Counted from the stretch's first letter, positions 1 to 12,481 are shown. The stretch is DNA of 64,000 bases from Pestalotiopsis fici W106-1 (GCF_000516985.1 NW_006917091.1:5266518-5330517), one strand, 5' to 3'. Notes: generated by a model from the sequence alone, not told the origin. Numbers and translations are program-made.

Positions 1-663
1 CTGAGACACGGCATTGGTTTCTTCAAGTATCGTGTCAGAAATACCATTCTATTCAAGTTTACCAGGATGCAACTTGTCGGATACAATTGCAAGACTTGAT
101 CCATATTAGCCACTTTCATCTTCCTTATTAGTGATGCCATAATCACTCAGGCTAAAGAGGTCGGTTGAACAGCATTCTCATAGTCGGGTATTAATCACAA
201 TACAAGCATCGCATTGGAGCTCGGGAGCAGGCAGTATGGTAAATTTCTTGTATTTTCTCTTTCTTCTTTTCTTTTCATGGACAAAGTTGACCCTGTATCT
301 CCAAGAAATATGGTATACAAACCCTCGAGGGTTTCAAAACAAAGGCCGCCAACTCCATGCTCTCAGGCGGATATCAAAGTCATTCTTCTCCTCTCCCATT
401 GACCGAGAAATAGATACAAGGTTGGGTATGTAGGAATCCAGCCCAAACATTACCAATAAACAAAAACTTCTTCAGAGACCTCTGGCCTTTGGAATCATCA
501 AACCCTTCTGTCTGTCTCGATGATGTACCCTGATCCGACCCCGTCGGAAAGGAAATTTAATAGTATAAAAACAAGTGACCAAGTTACCAAGCACTCCCAG
601 CTTCGTAGCATTCGAGCCAACCAAAATGCTCATAGCAAATGCAAAAGTACGCGAGAATTTTGC
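1..663. other. Intergenic left edge, no gene seen
   Basis: Only short open frames without coding character are present. The right part is the 3' flank of the minus-strand gene ending at 664. I see no RNA gene or repeat here. Confidence 0.6.
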
Positions 664-3600
664 TCAACCAGTAACGCGCCTGACCCACAATGTCGTTGGT
701 TCATACTCGGCATCACGATCCAAGCGCTTGTAGGCTCGGTGTAGCTTCAGTCCCAGCTCATACTCCTCTCGTTGGACATCGGCGAGCTCTGCTCTCAGTG
801 TCTCCACTTTGCGCTTTTCTTGCTCACGCTTGCGGATCACGGCATCGGATGCCAAGACATTGTCTGTCGGCATCAGCTCCGTCATTTGCTTGATGGCGTG
901 GTTGATATTTATTCGTCGGTTGCCGAGAGCCTCGACCTGAGCGTTGAGAAACGTCACACGATCACGCGCTGATAGCTCCGGAGGTACCATGGGAAGGTCT
1001 TTGTCGCCGGACGCTATCGTGTTCACTGATAGAGCGCTGTTGTTACTAAATGGTAGGGGACGTGCTCCTGTAGGCTTCGGTTCAGGAGCCGTCGTGTAGT
1101 ACGGGGAGCCCATGTTGATTTTGATGGGTTCAGGAGAAGGCAGGCTGCGGACGGATTCTTCGTAACCTTTGACAACAGGACGTTTGCGATCTAGAACCGA
1201 GTCGCCTGGAATAGGTTTTGGTGATTCCGATGCTTGGCGTGTTGGAGTTGACAGAGGCGGCGCACCAACCGGTGATGATTGCGGATTTACCGTGCTCGCC
1301 GGGGTCGTACTAGTATTCCCAGTCGAGCGAGAAGGAAGTTGAAACCGGTCGTCCACTGGCGGCGGTGCTGGTGGATGACCGTCCACCTGCGAATAGATGG
1401 AGGAAGACACCGACAAGTGTGGGTTATGACTCGAGCCTCCGGCGGGCTTTCTTCGAATGGCTTTTTCATTCGCTTGCAGTAGAGTCTGCTTTTGTTGCGG
1501 CTGGGTAGACGTAGATGCCTGCTGTTGGGAACGAGGTGCTTGAGATACTTTGGCTGGGGCTGACTGGTCATCTGATAGAGGAGGACTAGGGTACGATGAA
1601 GCGTCGACCCGAGACTTTTCTTGTTGCGACGATGGAGCGGTGATACGGACATTCATTGCCTTTGATCTGTTGTCGTCCAATCTCTCTGGTGCCGTACGCG
1701 TGGGCGGGGGAGATGTCGTTTCAGAACCACCAGGACTGACAGGGGACAGCACACCAGGATCGCGAGGGGTTCGCTTGCTGCTCCTTCTAGGAATATGCAG
1801 AGGCGCGACACTGCGATCATCAGCAACAGGGTCGACCGTTGCGGTCCGGCCGCTACCACCGCGCCATTCGGGTCGCGGGGCGGCTTCAGCTTTTGGATTA
1901 GATCGCGGCGTCTGTTCAGCCGGCAGGCCAGGCCTTGTTCGTTGCTGGGCAGGCTTCAGTCGCACACCGAATGGGTTGACGGGCTGTTGACCAGTCCGTT
2001 GTGGTGCACCCGTTGGCGCGTTGGCAGTGGCGAGCCTTTGCACGTAGTTGTGAGGGTCGATTTGGGACGGGCGACCCTTTTCGCCGACAGTGGGTTCTCC
2101 AGTTCGTGGGTCCCAACGAACATCCTTCCCATGAGGCCGGTACTGCTTCTGTCGTTCGGGAGAGTTCATCTCCCTTGATTGAAACATGGCACCGACAGAA
2201 TTCTTGCGACGCTCCCGGCGCATCTGTGGAATATTGCTGCGGCTTTGATTTGCCGACGGCTCTGCTGGTGGGTTGTTCATGATGTAAAGACGGTTTTCTG
2301 TGTCCTCGATGGGTGATACGTCGCCTCCACCGTATGAGTGAGTCCTATTGCGAAGATGTTTGGTTAGCTCCGTGACCTTGATGATTGGCGGATGCACAAT
2401 TGTGGTGAGTCTCTGAGCAAGCAGTCTAGGAGACTCTGTTGTGTTCTTGTCGTCCTTAAAATGCATCTCTTCAAATATGCAGAGGCCTCCAAGAAACCAA
2501 TTATGAACCTTTGTTTGCCCTCCCCCCAAAAAAGTGACATATATGGAAGCGGATGACCGATAGAGGAGTGTTGGTGAAGCTGAGTATGTCCGGCCATATC
2601 TCCTAAGCACCCTAATCATGACCCGTCCATTGGTGCTTCCGCGGCCCTCGAATCGTAGGACCGACTGCCATTCACAGCCCACTCATAGCTTCCTGCTCGC
2701 TCTTCACCACGGATAAGAAAGTAGCACTTACCCATTCCTCGGAGCTACGTCGTCGGGCGAGCTCGGTGGCGAGATCTCGTGCGGAGCGCTGTAGACGTCG
2801 CCTCTCAGTTGCTCGGCGGCAAAGGTAGCCGCGGCCGGTGATGGCTGAGAATAGATTGAAGAAACAGGCCGGCCGTACTCTGAATTACGATAGGGTTCCA
2901 GACCTGTCCTAGGCGGAGGGTTCTGTCGAACTGCTTGCACTGCAGGCGCTGACGTCTGCCTGTTCCCATAGCGTGATGTCAGCATGTTGAAACCTCCTGG
3001 AGCCGCGACACATAAAGTCAAACAAGGAGAAAAAGCAGAAGTAGCCTTGGGAGGATTCCAAAGTCAATGCAATAAATAGTATCACGAGTTTCGTCCTATG
3101 TCGCACTTTAAGGTTTGTCTGTATGGATGGTGGCCGCGGGCTTTGGGTGGGTAGACAAAGTTTAAGCTTGCTGATCGCTGCACCAGTGGCATTTATCTGC
3201 AGGCTGACTCTGCAGGATTCCGTTGCGCTTGGTCTTGGTTCCAGAGTGGCTGAAGCTCCCGAAGGGTTGACGTTGCTCGAAAGTAGTTTGTGTCCATAAA
3301 TAGACTGGGATAGGCGCGGGGCGGTTCAATGTTGATCAAGACAATGGCGATGAGCGATGTCACCGAATCTTGGCTCTTTGTTGTCGCACTTGTTGATGTT
3401 GGGGTCTGATTGCTGATATGGAAAAGTCGTCGCTAAGAAACCAGCTTTCAGGTAACACCGTCAAAGAAAGTGGTCTCGTGTATACTCGAGGTAGCCCTGC
3501 CGTACTTGGCTTTTCTTTTCTTGAGACCTCTTGAGATAGGCAATCCACACCAGGGTAGGTATTGAAGTAGTCGCGCGGAGCCATCATGTTTGTTTCCATG

Positions 3601-3961
3601 CCATTGTTGGTCGAGATCCTGGATGGCCATTCATTGGCATTGGGGCCGGTCCATCTGTCGGTGCGTCGCTCGTGCGTTCATGTCACATTGTTTCGAGAAT
3701 CCCAGGCAAACAAGGGTACCAACAAGATGCAAGGCGAAAGGAGAGACAAAAGACGACATTAATGGTCACTTACAGAGGCGATGAATGCTCAAAGTCCCTT
3801 GGGGGCCGCGGGGGCGCAGGTCCGCCTTGGATCTTGATGGAGTAGCCGTACGGCGAAGGGGCGCGGGGAGTCTGCCACTCTTGTTGAACGTTCAACTTGT
3901 TCTTGCGATCCGACTGCGAGGCAGAGAGTCCATCCTTAAGAGGACGGAAGCGGTCCCACAT
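664..3961 (-). CDS. Uncharacterised, largely disordered fungal protein with C-terminal coiled coil
   Basis: I do not recognise this protein. The model has exons 3961..3774, 3654..3506, 2996..2732 and 2344..664, giving about 760 residues. The start is the ATG of MWDRFRPLKDG. The first donor (GTAAGT) and acceptor keep phase, and the third intron has GTAAGT and a CTAAC branch point before 2345. The second intron (about 509 nt, donor GTACGG) is the weak point: an exon may be missing there. The middle of the protein is rich in Pro, Ser, Gln and Thr with short Pro-rich runs and looks disordered. The last 120 residues are charged and predicted helical, with heptad-like spacing, ending in TTLWVRRVTG; they probably form a coiled coil. 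This C-terminal part looks the most conserved and may be the functional unit. A scaffold or adaptor role is possible, but nothing in the sequence proves it. Confidence 0.6.
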
Positions 3962-6900
3962 TGCGGCGGACGGTCGGGGGGTGTCAAAGAGTCAACTGAT
4001 CAAGGCAATTGGGCGCACTTGGCTTGGAGGGGTATGTATCAATCCGGACTCCTCCTCAAAGAGAGAAGGCTATTACAACAGCGCCTTTTTTCTTCATGCA
4101 AGGAATATGAATTCAATGCTCGGGGGGTGGCCTGTTTAAGCGTAGGCTTGTGTCAGATTGTCGCGGGGGTTCTCTCTGAGATGGGCGCAAGTGGGTTTGC
4201 TATTGATTAGCAGGTTTGAAATGCCGTAGAATCGAAGTCTCCAGAGGGTGCGGAAGCAAGTATATGATGTTGCTTGCCAGGCAGTATAATCGCTCTAAGA
4301 GAGAATACACGACTATAAAAGATTGAAGAGAAGACAGGAAAAGAAAAGAAAGAAATCAACCCGAGAGGTCCCGAGAGTAAGCAAAGTATGTGGTTGGCGA
4401 ATGGAAAATAGAGAGAGAAAGAGAAAAAAAAAAAGATAAAATAAAACAAGAGAGAACCAAGAACCAGGAACGGCCGGGATTGAGGATGATGTTATCGTTC
4501 CTGATGGAAAAGAAACGGGGGCCCCGATCTTTTTCTCTCTAATCATAAAATACCTACCTACCGAACGGTAATGACAATAATGATAATAATGTGTCTGTTG
4601 CGTTGGCGAAATGGGAAATGAGCACACCCAGTCTGCAGTTCATTTGCTGCCCATGTCCTGTAATCTTGCTAACGGCCTTTCAGGGTCGCGCCAGTCCAAT
4701 TGGTCCAGCAGATCCAGTAAATGGATTCCGGAGCCGACGATTGGGGGATAACGTCTTGTTCTCGACCTTCCAAACTTTGACCAACGAACGAATCGTACGC
4801 CCAAATAAAACAAAAACAAAATCGATGCGCTCGTTGTTGTCAAGCTCGTGCATTGGGCGTTAGTGACTGGTTCTCGAGGACCGTTGAGCCGATGGGGTCG
4901 CGTTTAAAGGCCGCCTCTTTCGAGCCCAAAATGCTTGGCTTTTTTTTTTTTTTTTTTTTACCCTCTTGAATTCTCTTTTTCCGCGTGGATGGATTCAAGT
5001 GGGCGGTGGGATGCTGTGGGTAAAATGGTATGTTTTGCATACATGGATGATGGACCGACCTCTTCATAACATATCGATACGATGAAATTGGAAAAATAGA
5101 ATACATCACTTGGGATCAATCGAGGGAGCGATGATCAGGTAAAGACAAATAGTATAGCTGAATGTCATAGCATTCTCCTCCTCTCATCATCTCTATACAT
5201 CTGATCGCCCGTCACCGTCTGTCTCAATGTGCTCGGTTCCAAAGTCATCTGTGCACATACCTCCCAATCCCAACTATATTAGAGTTACTGGCAGATGGAT
5301 CCAGAATTCACCCATTAACGGTTAATAGGTATGGCTAGGGTGAGCTTTGACGGGTTGAGGGTGAACCGGCTCGTGATCGTCTTCTCGTTTCCAAAGGCTA
5401 GACTCGGTAGCATGCATCAATTCATTCATCAGTCCCCGAGTTCCTGGCCCGGCACCATGGAAGACGCTACCTACATACTACCATGTGCGCATCACGCGAC
5501 GTTTTGACGAGGACATGTGCTCTGTCTTTCCATCTTATCTTGTATCATGTCGACCATGTCGACCTTGGTTCTCACGATGCTGTTATTCCTGCATCAGTAT
5601 GAAAGAGTGGTTTCGACTGATCTGGAGTCTCATGCATCTCGAGCAGATGCACGCGCAGACGGCATTGTTGGCCCGTTCAGCATTATGGATCTCGACTGGT
5701 GTTTCATCGCCAACCCGTCTGGAGCCCAGCAGGGCCCAGCAGCAGGGGTTCCAGGAGTTTGGCTACCGCTGCCACAGGGGTTGGAAGGCTGCAAAAAAGC
5801 GGGGGCCTCTCTCCGCGATCGACACCCTGAGTTCCTGATCCATAGCATCCCTCCCTCCCCCTTGCAGGAACCGCTGCGGGAGTAAGTATATGCATATTGG
5901 AATTATTAAAATCGAGGCTGCAAGGGTTCACCTATTTTAACCTTTTGGTCTTGATACTTCCCTCGATAAGCTTTTCATACTGCAAAAGTGTCGGGCTATG
6001 TGTGTGTGTCTGTCTTGTAGTACGCAGATAGACTCTCATCAATCGTAACAGCCAATTCAGCCAGTGTTTCGTGCACAAACGAGTAGGCATCTTTATTTAT
6101 GTCACATGGGAATCAGACATGATGTTGGAACCCAGATGAATGGGCACACTGACCACGGCCCCGTCGACGAGTGAATTCTGGAACCCTTGTCATTTCTTCT
6201 AGAAGTTCATATTTTTGGCTGTACCAAAGTAAAACGACGGTACCGGCAGGGCCCGGTAGCATCGGACTGTTAAAGCACCGGATCGCGCGCCCCAGAGGTG
6301 CTTTTGACGATCATCTGGGACCGAACCAATACCATAGCTGTCATGGCTATGCCCGTTGCGTGTATTCACGGCCGCTTCTGGTGTGGATGATGAGGCGTTT
6401 GCTCTTGAAGCCGAGAGAAGACGGTCGACAATCCCATCTCTCCTCTAAATCTTACCATTGAAGGCGATGCGCATAGAATATTTACTATTCCCAACCTAAC
6501 AGCAATAGCTTCTGCCATGTATTCCTTGGCCTTTGGTTCGCGCCATTTTAGTCTTCCTGGAATAGATTGCAGATCTGCAAATGCCTTTTACTTCCTATCG
6601 CTCCACAAGCCAACCGAGAACAAGTATTTGGGTCATCATCACCAGTGAGTTGCGGAGGGCATGAATGGGATTACTTTTCTAAGCAGATTTTTACGGGAAT
6701 CTTCTATGGATTACTGAGTAAAGTACGCGCCTTGTCATGTCCTTATTCAGCTTGGAGTTCTAAATGATGTTCAAGATTGGTAAAGATTGATTGTTTTCTA
6801 TCCTAGATGTTTCTTTCTCACTAATGGGATTTCTCCTAAAGACATAATATTCCCTGACTCTCGGAGCAATATTCTTGCAACTTGCCGTGTGCTCTCAGCT

Positions 6901-7497
6901 ACTCAATCTCCACTGAAATTTGGATCTGGGGTCGAAATCGGTGCCTACACATGAAGACTTATTGTGTTTCCAGGTTGATCCTCGAGGTTCCATGATTCTC
7001 GACGATTTCGTGTTCATAGGCCATGGTTATACATGCTGGATCATGTCAATCGATGCACACCCGCAAGGTGGTCTCGTCAACTTTGTACGTCGTGTTTCCT
7101 ACTTAAACACACCAAATTGTGTCAAATATAAACACTTGTATGCAAGGTCCCATTAGGAACCTTCGTAATTCACAATCTTATTGTGTACTTCGCGAGTGTC
7201 ACCAAGTCGCACAAGACACGAGCAAACAACCGCAACCCAATCCAACGCATCAGACCTCGCAAGAAGGTGCGAATTACTTCCTTCACGGGGCAGTTTGGCT
7301 TGATATAGTTTATGTTTCTCTCTACCAACTTGTCGTGCAGCTTCTACTGTCAACTGAACTCCCGTAACCTCATCGGACAGAACTTCTCCTCCAACTCGAC
7401 CGTGCCTGGGTCAATAGACTCTTGAAGGTGTCATCCTTTATTCCCAGAAGTGGCACAAATTTAATTTGCAACTGGCGTATACCTACGACTCAGGATA
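3962..7497. other. 3.5 kb gap without a convincing gene
   Basis: This is the upstream region of the minus-strand gene starting at 3961 and of the plus-strand gene starting near 7498. Open frames here (for example around 5.5-5.9 kb) overlap on both strands and have no coding character. A run of 20 T lies at 4940-4959 and a short GT-rich stretch near 6000. No transposon ends or RNA genes were seen. Confidence 0.5.
4940..4959 (-). repeat. Poly-T tract of 20 (poly-A on the minus strand)
   Basis: An uninterrupted T20 run. A poly-A tail of a retroposed copy on the minus strand is one explanation, but I saw no flanking target-site duplication, so a simple homopolymer is as likely. Confidence 0.9.
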
Positions 7498-8975
7498 ATG
7501 ACTGAGATGAGCTCGGTAATGAGTAGTTCTTGTGATAACATTGATCCAGGAGAGGGTACGAAGTCCAACGCCTGGCTTGTTCAAACGAGTTCTGGAGTGA
7601 ATGTCCCTACCCGGTGAGTCAAATGCCAAAAATACTGCTGCCTCTAGAGTCTATAACGATGCATGACAGTCTCCGAAAGCGAAGAGGGGCATTCTGTCAA
7701 GCAGACATAATTTTGGTGTTGGAAAAGACGGAAAAGGATGATGAAGGGGGGTTGTACAACTGTAGCTTGACGCCACGGAGCCGGCAGCAATCCGACGACG
7801 ACTGTCGCGCCGGATTGTCGAGACCAGATTCCCCGGCTCATACTGCTGTCAACATAATGCCTCGCCATGATAAGATTGAAACGTACTCGTATACGCGATG
7901 GGCCTACCCTTCTGCCCTGGACCACCAGGACGTATTCAGAGGCTCCTTTCGAGAGGCCTTGGGGTTTGTTCAAGGCCATGATGGGGATGAGGACCCGGGA
8001 TGGATGACCTGCTCCATCTGGCGTGATAGACACGTCCACTCTTGCGACGTCTGTGTCAAGAAGGGCATCTATGTCATTACATCAGACTCCTTGATAGATG
8101 CCGCGAGCAAGGATGTCGTGCACTTTGATGAGCCCACCATGACTATCGAGTCCGTCGCCGTGACCGCCACAGCCGCTATTGCTACGGAGGCCACCAGCAC
8201 CAAGTCCGGACAGACCAAGTCGTCTCGCACCAAGTCGAGTCGAACCCAAAAGTCCCACACCAAGTCGTCTCGTTCCAAGGAGATCCGGTCCAAGGACCAT
8301 AACGCTAAGGCCTCTAGAAGCAAGACGTCACGGCCCAAGCCATCCATTCAAACCGCCAAACCAGAAATCGCGACATCATCCCTCCCCGCCATCCCCGAAG
8401 AGCCGGTACCGCTCATGCCACTGTGGGAAATGATGGCAGCCAACTACGCCGCTGCAGGCGGCGACTTATCCACGCTTCGCTATATTGGCTTTCGCGGCTT
8501 AAAGGACGACAGGTTTCGATGCTCCATTTGGCATGAGTACGAGGCACAGCTGGGCCGCGGTACGGCTATCGGTGCCAATAAGATTCAGACGATGCCGGGT
8601 GCGGATGGCTGGGATCGGCTTTTTGGAGTCAATCCGTATCTTCAGGTAAGTCAAGTGAACTTATATGGCAGCAGACCTACCGTGAGAAGCCTTCCCCGGC
8701 GCATAAACACTGACTTCTTCAACCCCAAGTAGGCTGTGGAGGGCCTCATCGCCAAGGTTAATGATGGACTGTCAGTGGGAAGAAAACGAACAATCACCAT
8801 CATCACCATGCTGCCAGCACGCGCGTGGACTCCAAACGGCTTCTACGACATGATTATTGAGCTTGGTGCAGAGGGTGAGTATGAGGACTTTGTGCTCTAT
8901 CGGGGCCGACGAGAGGACAATGATGTTGAGCACGATGACGACCAGGTGGTCTACAAAGGACGACCGGCCAAGTGA
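7498..8975 (+). CDS. Uncharacterised protein with two CSIW segments around a Ser/Lys/Arg-repeat linker
   Basis: I do not recognise this family. The model has exons 7498..7613, 7670..8645 and 8733..8975 (444 residues). Intron 1 has donor GTGAGT, branch-like CTATAAC and acceptor CAG; intron 2 has GTAAGT and acceptor TAG; all phases agree. A shorter protein starting at the ATG at 7858 (MPRHDKIETY) is possible. Two segments look alike: LGFVQGHDGDEDPGWMTCSIW (before the linker; written here only in part) and YIGFRGLKDDRFRCSIW (after it), sharing GF, an acidic/Gly patch and CSIW. Between them is a low-complexity stretch of TKSSR-type repeats (about 8205-8340) with many Lys, Arg and Ser, then a Pro-rich patch. 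No signal peptide or membrane segment is evident. The tail is acidic and ends GRPAK. The basic repeat could bind nucleic acid or act as a nuclear signal; that is a guess. Confidence 0.6.
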
Positions 8976-9076
8976 CGCCATGTCTGATTTAATGCATATC
9001 TCGGGAGTAAATTACAATTTGAAACATTTATTGTCGTTATCTTCAGCACGTAGGGTATATCAGCTATTCATTCCAT

Positions 9077-11317
9077 CTAGTTCCACCCACTACTCTTGTT
9101 ATCGAACCCTGTCGGACCAGAATTCTCATTAACCGTCTTGCGAACTCGGCTAGGCTTCTGCTGGGCGGCTTCGTGTCTCCGAAGCTCTTCGGGGACGCGA
9201 CTGATACTACTCTTGCTGAGCATCTGCTTTAGATCATACATGACATCTGCGTCCTCGCTGCCTAGGAAGGTGATGGCAACACCACTCTTGCCGGCACGAC
9301 CGGTACGACCGATTCTGTGAGTATAGGCCTCGATTGAAGTGGCCATGTTGAAGTTGACGACCAGACTGACGTCGGGCACATCAATACCACGACCAGCAAG
9401 ATCGGTGGCGACCAAGACTTCCGTGTTTCCTGCGCGGACCGAGTTCAAAGCCTGCTCACGTTGATCCTGAGTCTTGGAACCGTGTAGCGTAGCCACGCTG
9501 AGACCCATCCTGCTGATTTCTTTGGCGATAGCATCACAGTTTCGCTTGATGTTGACGAAAACGATGATGGGCGCTTTGAAACCGCCATCGAGAAGTATCT
9601 CCCGCAGACGCTTCTTGCGGCGATCTTCTCCTGAAACAAATTCAACACGTTGCTCTACAGTATCAACCGCCTCACCTGCGTTACCAATGGCCACGGTAGC
9701 TGGGCGACGCAAGTACTTCTTGGCAATTCTTTCCACTATCGGAGGCATCGTTGCCGTGTACATCATGGTCTGCCTGTAACGATCCTTTCCACCAAGATGC
9801 CGTGACATTAGCTGAGCGTTTTCAGCCTCATCTGTATCCGGCTTCTCGTTTGTCACAGGAAGAGCATCGAGAATCTTGTTTACAGGTTCCTCGAAACCCA
9901 TGTCAATCATTCGATCGGCTTCATCCATGATGACGTAGCAACATTGCGACAACACCAAGAGTCGTCTCTCGATGCAATCCACGAGACGACCAGGAGTGGC
10001 AACAATGATTTCAGCACCATTCCGAAGGGCGAAGGCTTGTTCCTCGAGAGCGTGACCACCTACCAGACTCACAACTGTAAAACCCAGCGGCGTCGAGAAT
10101 TTCCTCGCTTCCGTCTCAATCTGCTGAACCAGTTCTCGAGTTGGTGCCAAAATAAGTGCATATGGACCATCATTCTTGTTGATCTCTGTCAGAGGAGGCA
10201 GTTCAGAGATATACACCAAAAGCGGCAGCAAGAAAGCAGCGGTTTTTCCGGAACCAGTCACGGCAACACCAATCAGGTCACGCGCCTGCAGCGCGATAGG
10301 AATGGCGGCTCGCTGAATGGGGGAGGGTTCGTCGTAGCCGACTTGTGCAATGATATCCAAAAGTAGACGAGGAAGCCCAGACTCCTGCCAACTCCGCATG
10401 GGGTTGGGAATGTAGCCGCCCTTGGTAGCAATACCAAAGTCCTCTTTGAAGATGCGCCAGTCCCGCTCCTTCATCTCCTCCAGTTTCTTCTCGGACCAGT
10501 GCTTTCCGAGAGCATTGCGGTTGGCCCGCTCCTTTGCTCTCTGCATCATTTCGAGCATCTCCTGAGCTCGCGCGGCACCATTCTCCGGATCGCGTTCGAT
10601 CAGCGACTGTGCATATCGTCTTGTGTTTTCTTCAGTCATGTCATCTCCGAAGCCGCCCAGTCTTCCCCTGCCAAAGAAGGTCGGCGCCACCCGATCAGAA
10701 TATATCGGGTTGTGGTCCTGGCTTGTATCCTCTGACGCATCCCATTCGAAATTGAACTTCTTTTCCGTGGTTCGTTTCCGCTTCTTCAATGCAGAGAATG
10801 TCGAAACGTTGGTCTCTGGTCCCATATAACGCTCCCTGATCAAGACTGCCTCGGCCTCCTCTGGTGCAGGGCGCTTCTTGCCATCTTTATCCTTGTTGCC
10901 GCCCTTTCGTCTGTCGTCGTGGTGGTGGTTCTGACTTTGGTTCTGGCGCATAGCTTTTGGCCCAGTAGGAACTGCCGGGCCATCTCTGTAGTACCGGTCC
11001 CCAGCCCGTCGGTCCTGTCGGCTATCATTCTGGCTTCTGCCGTTGGTTTGGGTGCTAGTTCCGTTGCTCCAGCTATCGTTGCGCGAGGCAGCCTCTTTTT
11101 GCTTTTGCTTTTGCTTTTCCTCCTCCTCCTTCTTTGCCTTCTCAGCTGCTAATCTCTCTCTTTCTGCCTTGGGGATAAACTTTGGTTTCGATGCTGCCTC
11201 GGCTGCGGCCTTCTTCCTTGCGAGCAATTCTTCGATATCTACCGGTGTCTTTTTGGCCGTCTTTGGTGCACCGTTGATTTGACCGTTCGTGGTCGGCACA
11301 CGAGGCGTAATACCCAT
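9077..11317 (-). CDS. prp28: Pre-mRNA-splicing DEAD-box ATP-dependent RNA helicase Prp28
   Basis: Prp28 is a U5 snRNP helicase that acts in the nucleus during spliceosome activation, unwinding the U1/5' splice-site pairing so that U6 can replace U1. The single-exon protein of 746 residues starts at the ATG of MGITPRVPTTNG (11317); the frame stays open further upstream but that part has no family character. The N-terminal third is a Lys/Glu-rich charged region containing an EEEEKQKQKQ stretch, followed by a conserved segment RYMGPETNVSTFSALKKRKR characteristic of Prp28. The helicase core has the Q motif (PSPIQ), Walker A TGSGKT near residue 350, PTREL, TPGR, DEAD near 464, TATMPP as motif III (Thr instead of the usual Ser), and HRIGRTGRAG near 667. 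Its divergent neighbour, mL59, starts 525 bp away, so the two probably share a promoter region. Confidence 0.95.
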   Translation of the reverse strand: MGITPRVPTTNGQINGAPKTAKKTPVDIEELLARKKAAAEAASKPKFIPKAERERLAAEKAKKEEEEKQKQKQKEAASRNDSWSNGTSTQTNGRSQNDSRQDRRAGDRYYRDGPAVPTGPKAMRQNQSQNHHHDDRRKGGNKDKDGKKRPAPEEAEAVLIRERYMGPETNVSTFSALKKRKRTTEKKFNFEWDASEDTSQDHNPIYSDRVAPTFFGRGRLGGFGDDMTEENTRRYAQSLIERDPENGAARAQEMLEMMQRAKERANRNALGKHWSEKKLEEMKERDWRIFKEDFGIATKGGYIPNPMRSWQESGLPRLLLDIIAQVGYDEPSPIQRAAIPIALQARDLIGVAVTGSGKTAAFLLPLLVYISELPPLTEINKNDGPYALILAPTRELVQQIETEARKFSTPLGFTVVSLVGGHALEEQAFALRNGAEIIVATPGRLVDCIERRLLVLSQCCYVIMDEADRMIDMGFEEPVNKILDALPVTNEKPDTDEAENAQLMSRHLGGKDRYRQTMMYTATMPPIVERIAKKYLRRPATVAIGNAGEAVDTVEQRVEFVSGEDRRKKRLREILLDGGFKAPIIVFVNIKRNCDAIAKEISRMGLSVATLHGSKTQDQREQALNSVRAGNTEVLVATDLAGRGIDVPDVSLVVNFNMATSIEAYTHRIGRTGRAGKSGVAITFLGSEDADVMYDLKQMLSKSSISRVPEELRRHEAAQQKPSRVRKTVNENSGPTGFDNKSSGWN

Positions 11318-11842
11318 GATGTGATTGTTGCGCGCGCCGTTCCTTGATATCCGCAGCTCGTTGTAAGATGTTGATGGTTTGATTTGCGCGAGAAAACCGT
11401 TTTGTTGTTCCCTGACTTTATAACAGAGAAGGCTTAAAAGAAAGACGGTCTCTCTGGTTGTAAGCGGCTGTCTGCAATCGAAGATGAAAGAAAATAGGCA
11501 CGGCGTTGAAGCTGTTTCTTCGCGCGACAGGGATTTGGGGTGAGGACGGGCGGTATCCACTAGGTACCTAGAGCTGTGTTGCGGGACACCCAATCGGGGA
11601 AAAGCCAAGTCAGTGTGGGGGGCAAAGCCGCTAGGCCCAAGGCGCGCCGGTTGCCAAAAATTCACGTCTTGCAGCTCCTGGATTTTGGGTGAGCAATTCG
11701 ACTTTTGAAATCTCGAATCGGCCAGGAAAGGCTCAGACATACTACAACCCCCCGCCACAACGCTCACACCGTCTTCTGCATCTCAAAAGGGAGAATCGGC
11801 ATATTTGCCCCAGCAGACTGTCACTGGCAAACAGAAGAGACA
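11318..11842. promoter_or_regulatory. Shared divergent promoter of prp28 and mL59
   Basis: The 525 bp between the two start codons must hold both promoters and 5' leaders. I see no clear TATA box or palindrome. The frame upstream of prp28 stays open for a long way, which I take as chance. Confidence 0.5.
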
Positions 11843-12481
11843 ATGGCGGCAGCGGCGACAAACCGCTACATCGAGCTCGCCAAGGCGTTGCACCCTCGCC
11901 TCCAGCGCTTCCTGGCCAAGTATCCTCCCACACAGATCTTGCCGGCCTCAACAAGGACGAACAATGAGGCCATCAACAGCGGCTCCATCCCGAACCCGTT
12001 CCTCCCCCATAAGCACCCAGCCACGGGCAAGTGGCAGGAGCCCGAGTACTCTCTGCGGAGACAGGCGGAGCTGGTAAAGCTGGCGCGCGAGGCCGGCGTC
12101 GAAGAGCTGCTACCCTTCACCAACAAGGGCACCGAGGAGCGGATACGGAAGAGGGTCGAGGAGGGTCTCAGGGTCAAGGGTACCGGTGTGGGACAAAAGG
12201 TCAAGGGTCACTTGCACGAGAGAATGTTGGCCACAAAGTATGTCCCTTTCCGAATCTCTCTGTCTTCAGCCTTACTGGCTTTGATACAGACAGAGCTGCT
12301 TGAGAATGCTGTGCTAACGATATCGTAGGATGGAGAAGAGACGTACGGCTGTCTTGGGTATGCCGAGATTGGTCAGGGAATGGCGGAAAGTATGTTGGAC
12401 TGAACCCCATTATCTTCTTGTATTTCGAATGCTAACTCTTTACAGACGGGTACACAAAAATGGTCCAAGTTCCCCCGGTAA
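11843..12481 (+). CDS. mrpl25: Mitochondrial large-subunit ribosomal protein mL59 (MRPL25 family)
   Basis: A component of the mitochondrial 54S ribosomal subunit. The model has exons 11843..12237, 12329..12389 and 12446..12481 (163 residues). Donors are GTATGT twice; the last intron has GCTAACT as branch point and TTTACAG as acceptor. The protein is small and basic. It begins MAAAATNRYIELAKALHPRL, carries a conserved segment with NPFLPHKHPATGKWQEPEYS, then RRQAELVKLAREAG, and ends with the Trp/Lys/Pro/Arg tail TQKWSKFPR typical of the family. Length and exon layout fit the fungal family. No separate cleavable presequence is obvious. It is divergent from prp28. Confidence 0.88.

Noticed and set aside
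4940..4959. Poly-A tail of a retroposon
   Set aside because: No target-site duplication or element body could be identified next to the tract.
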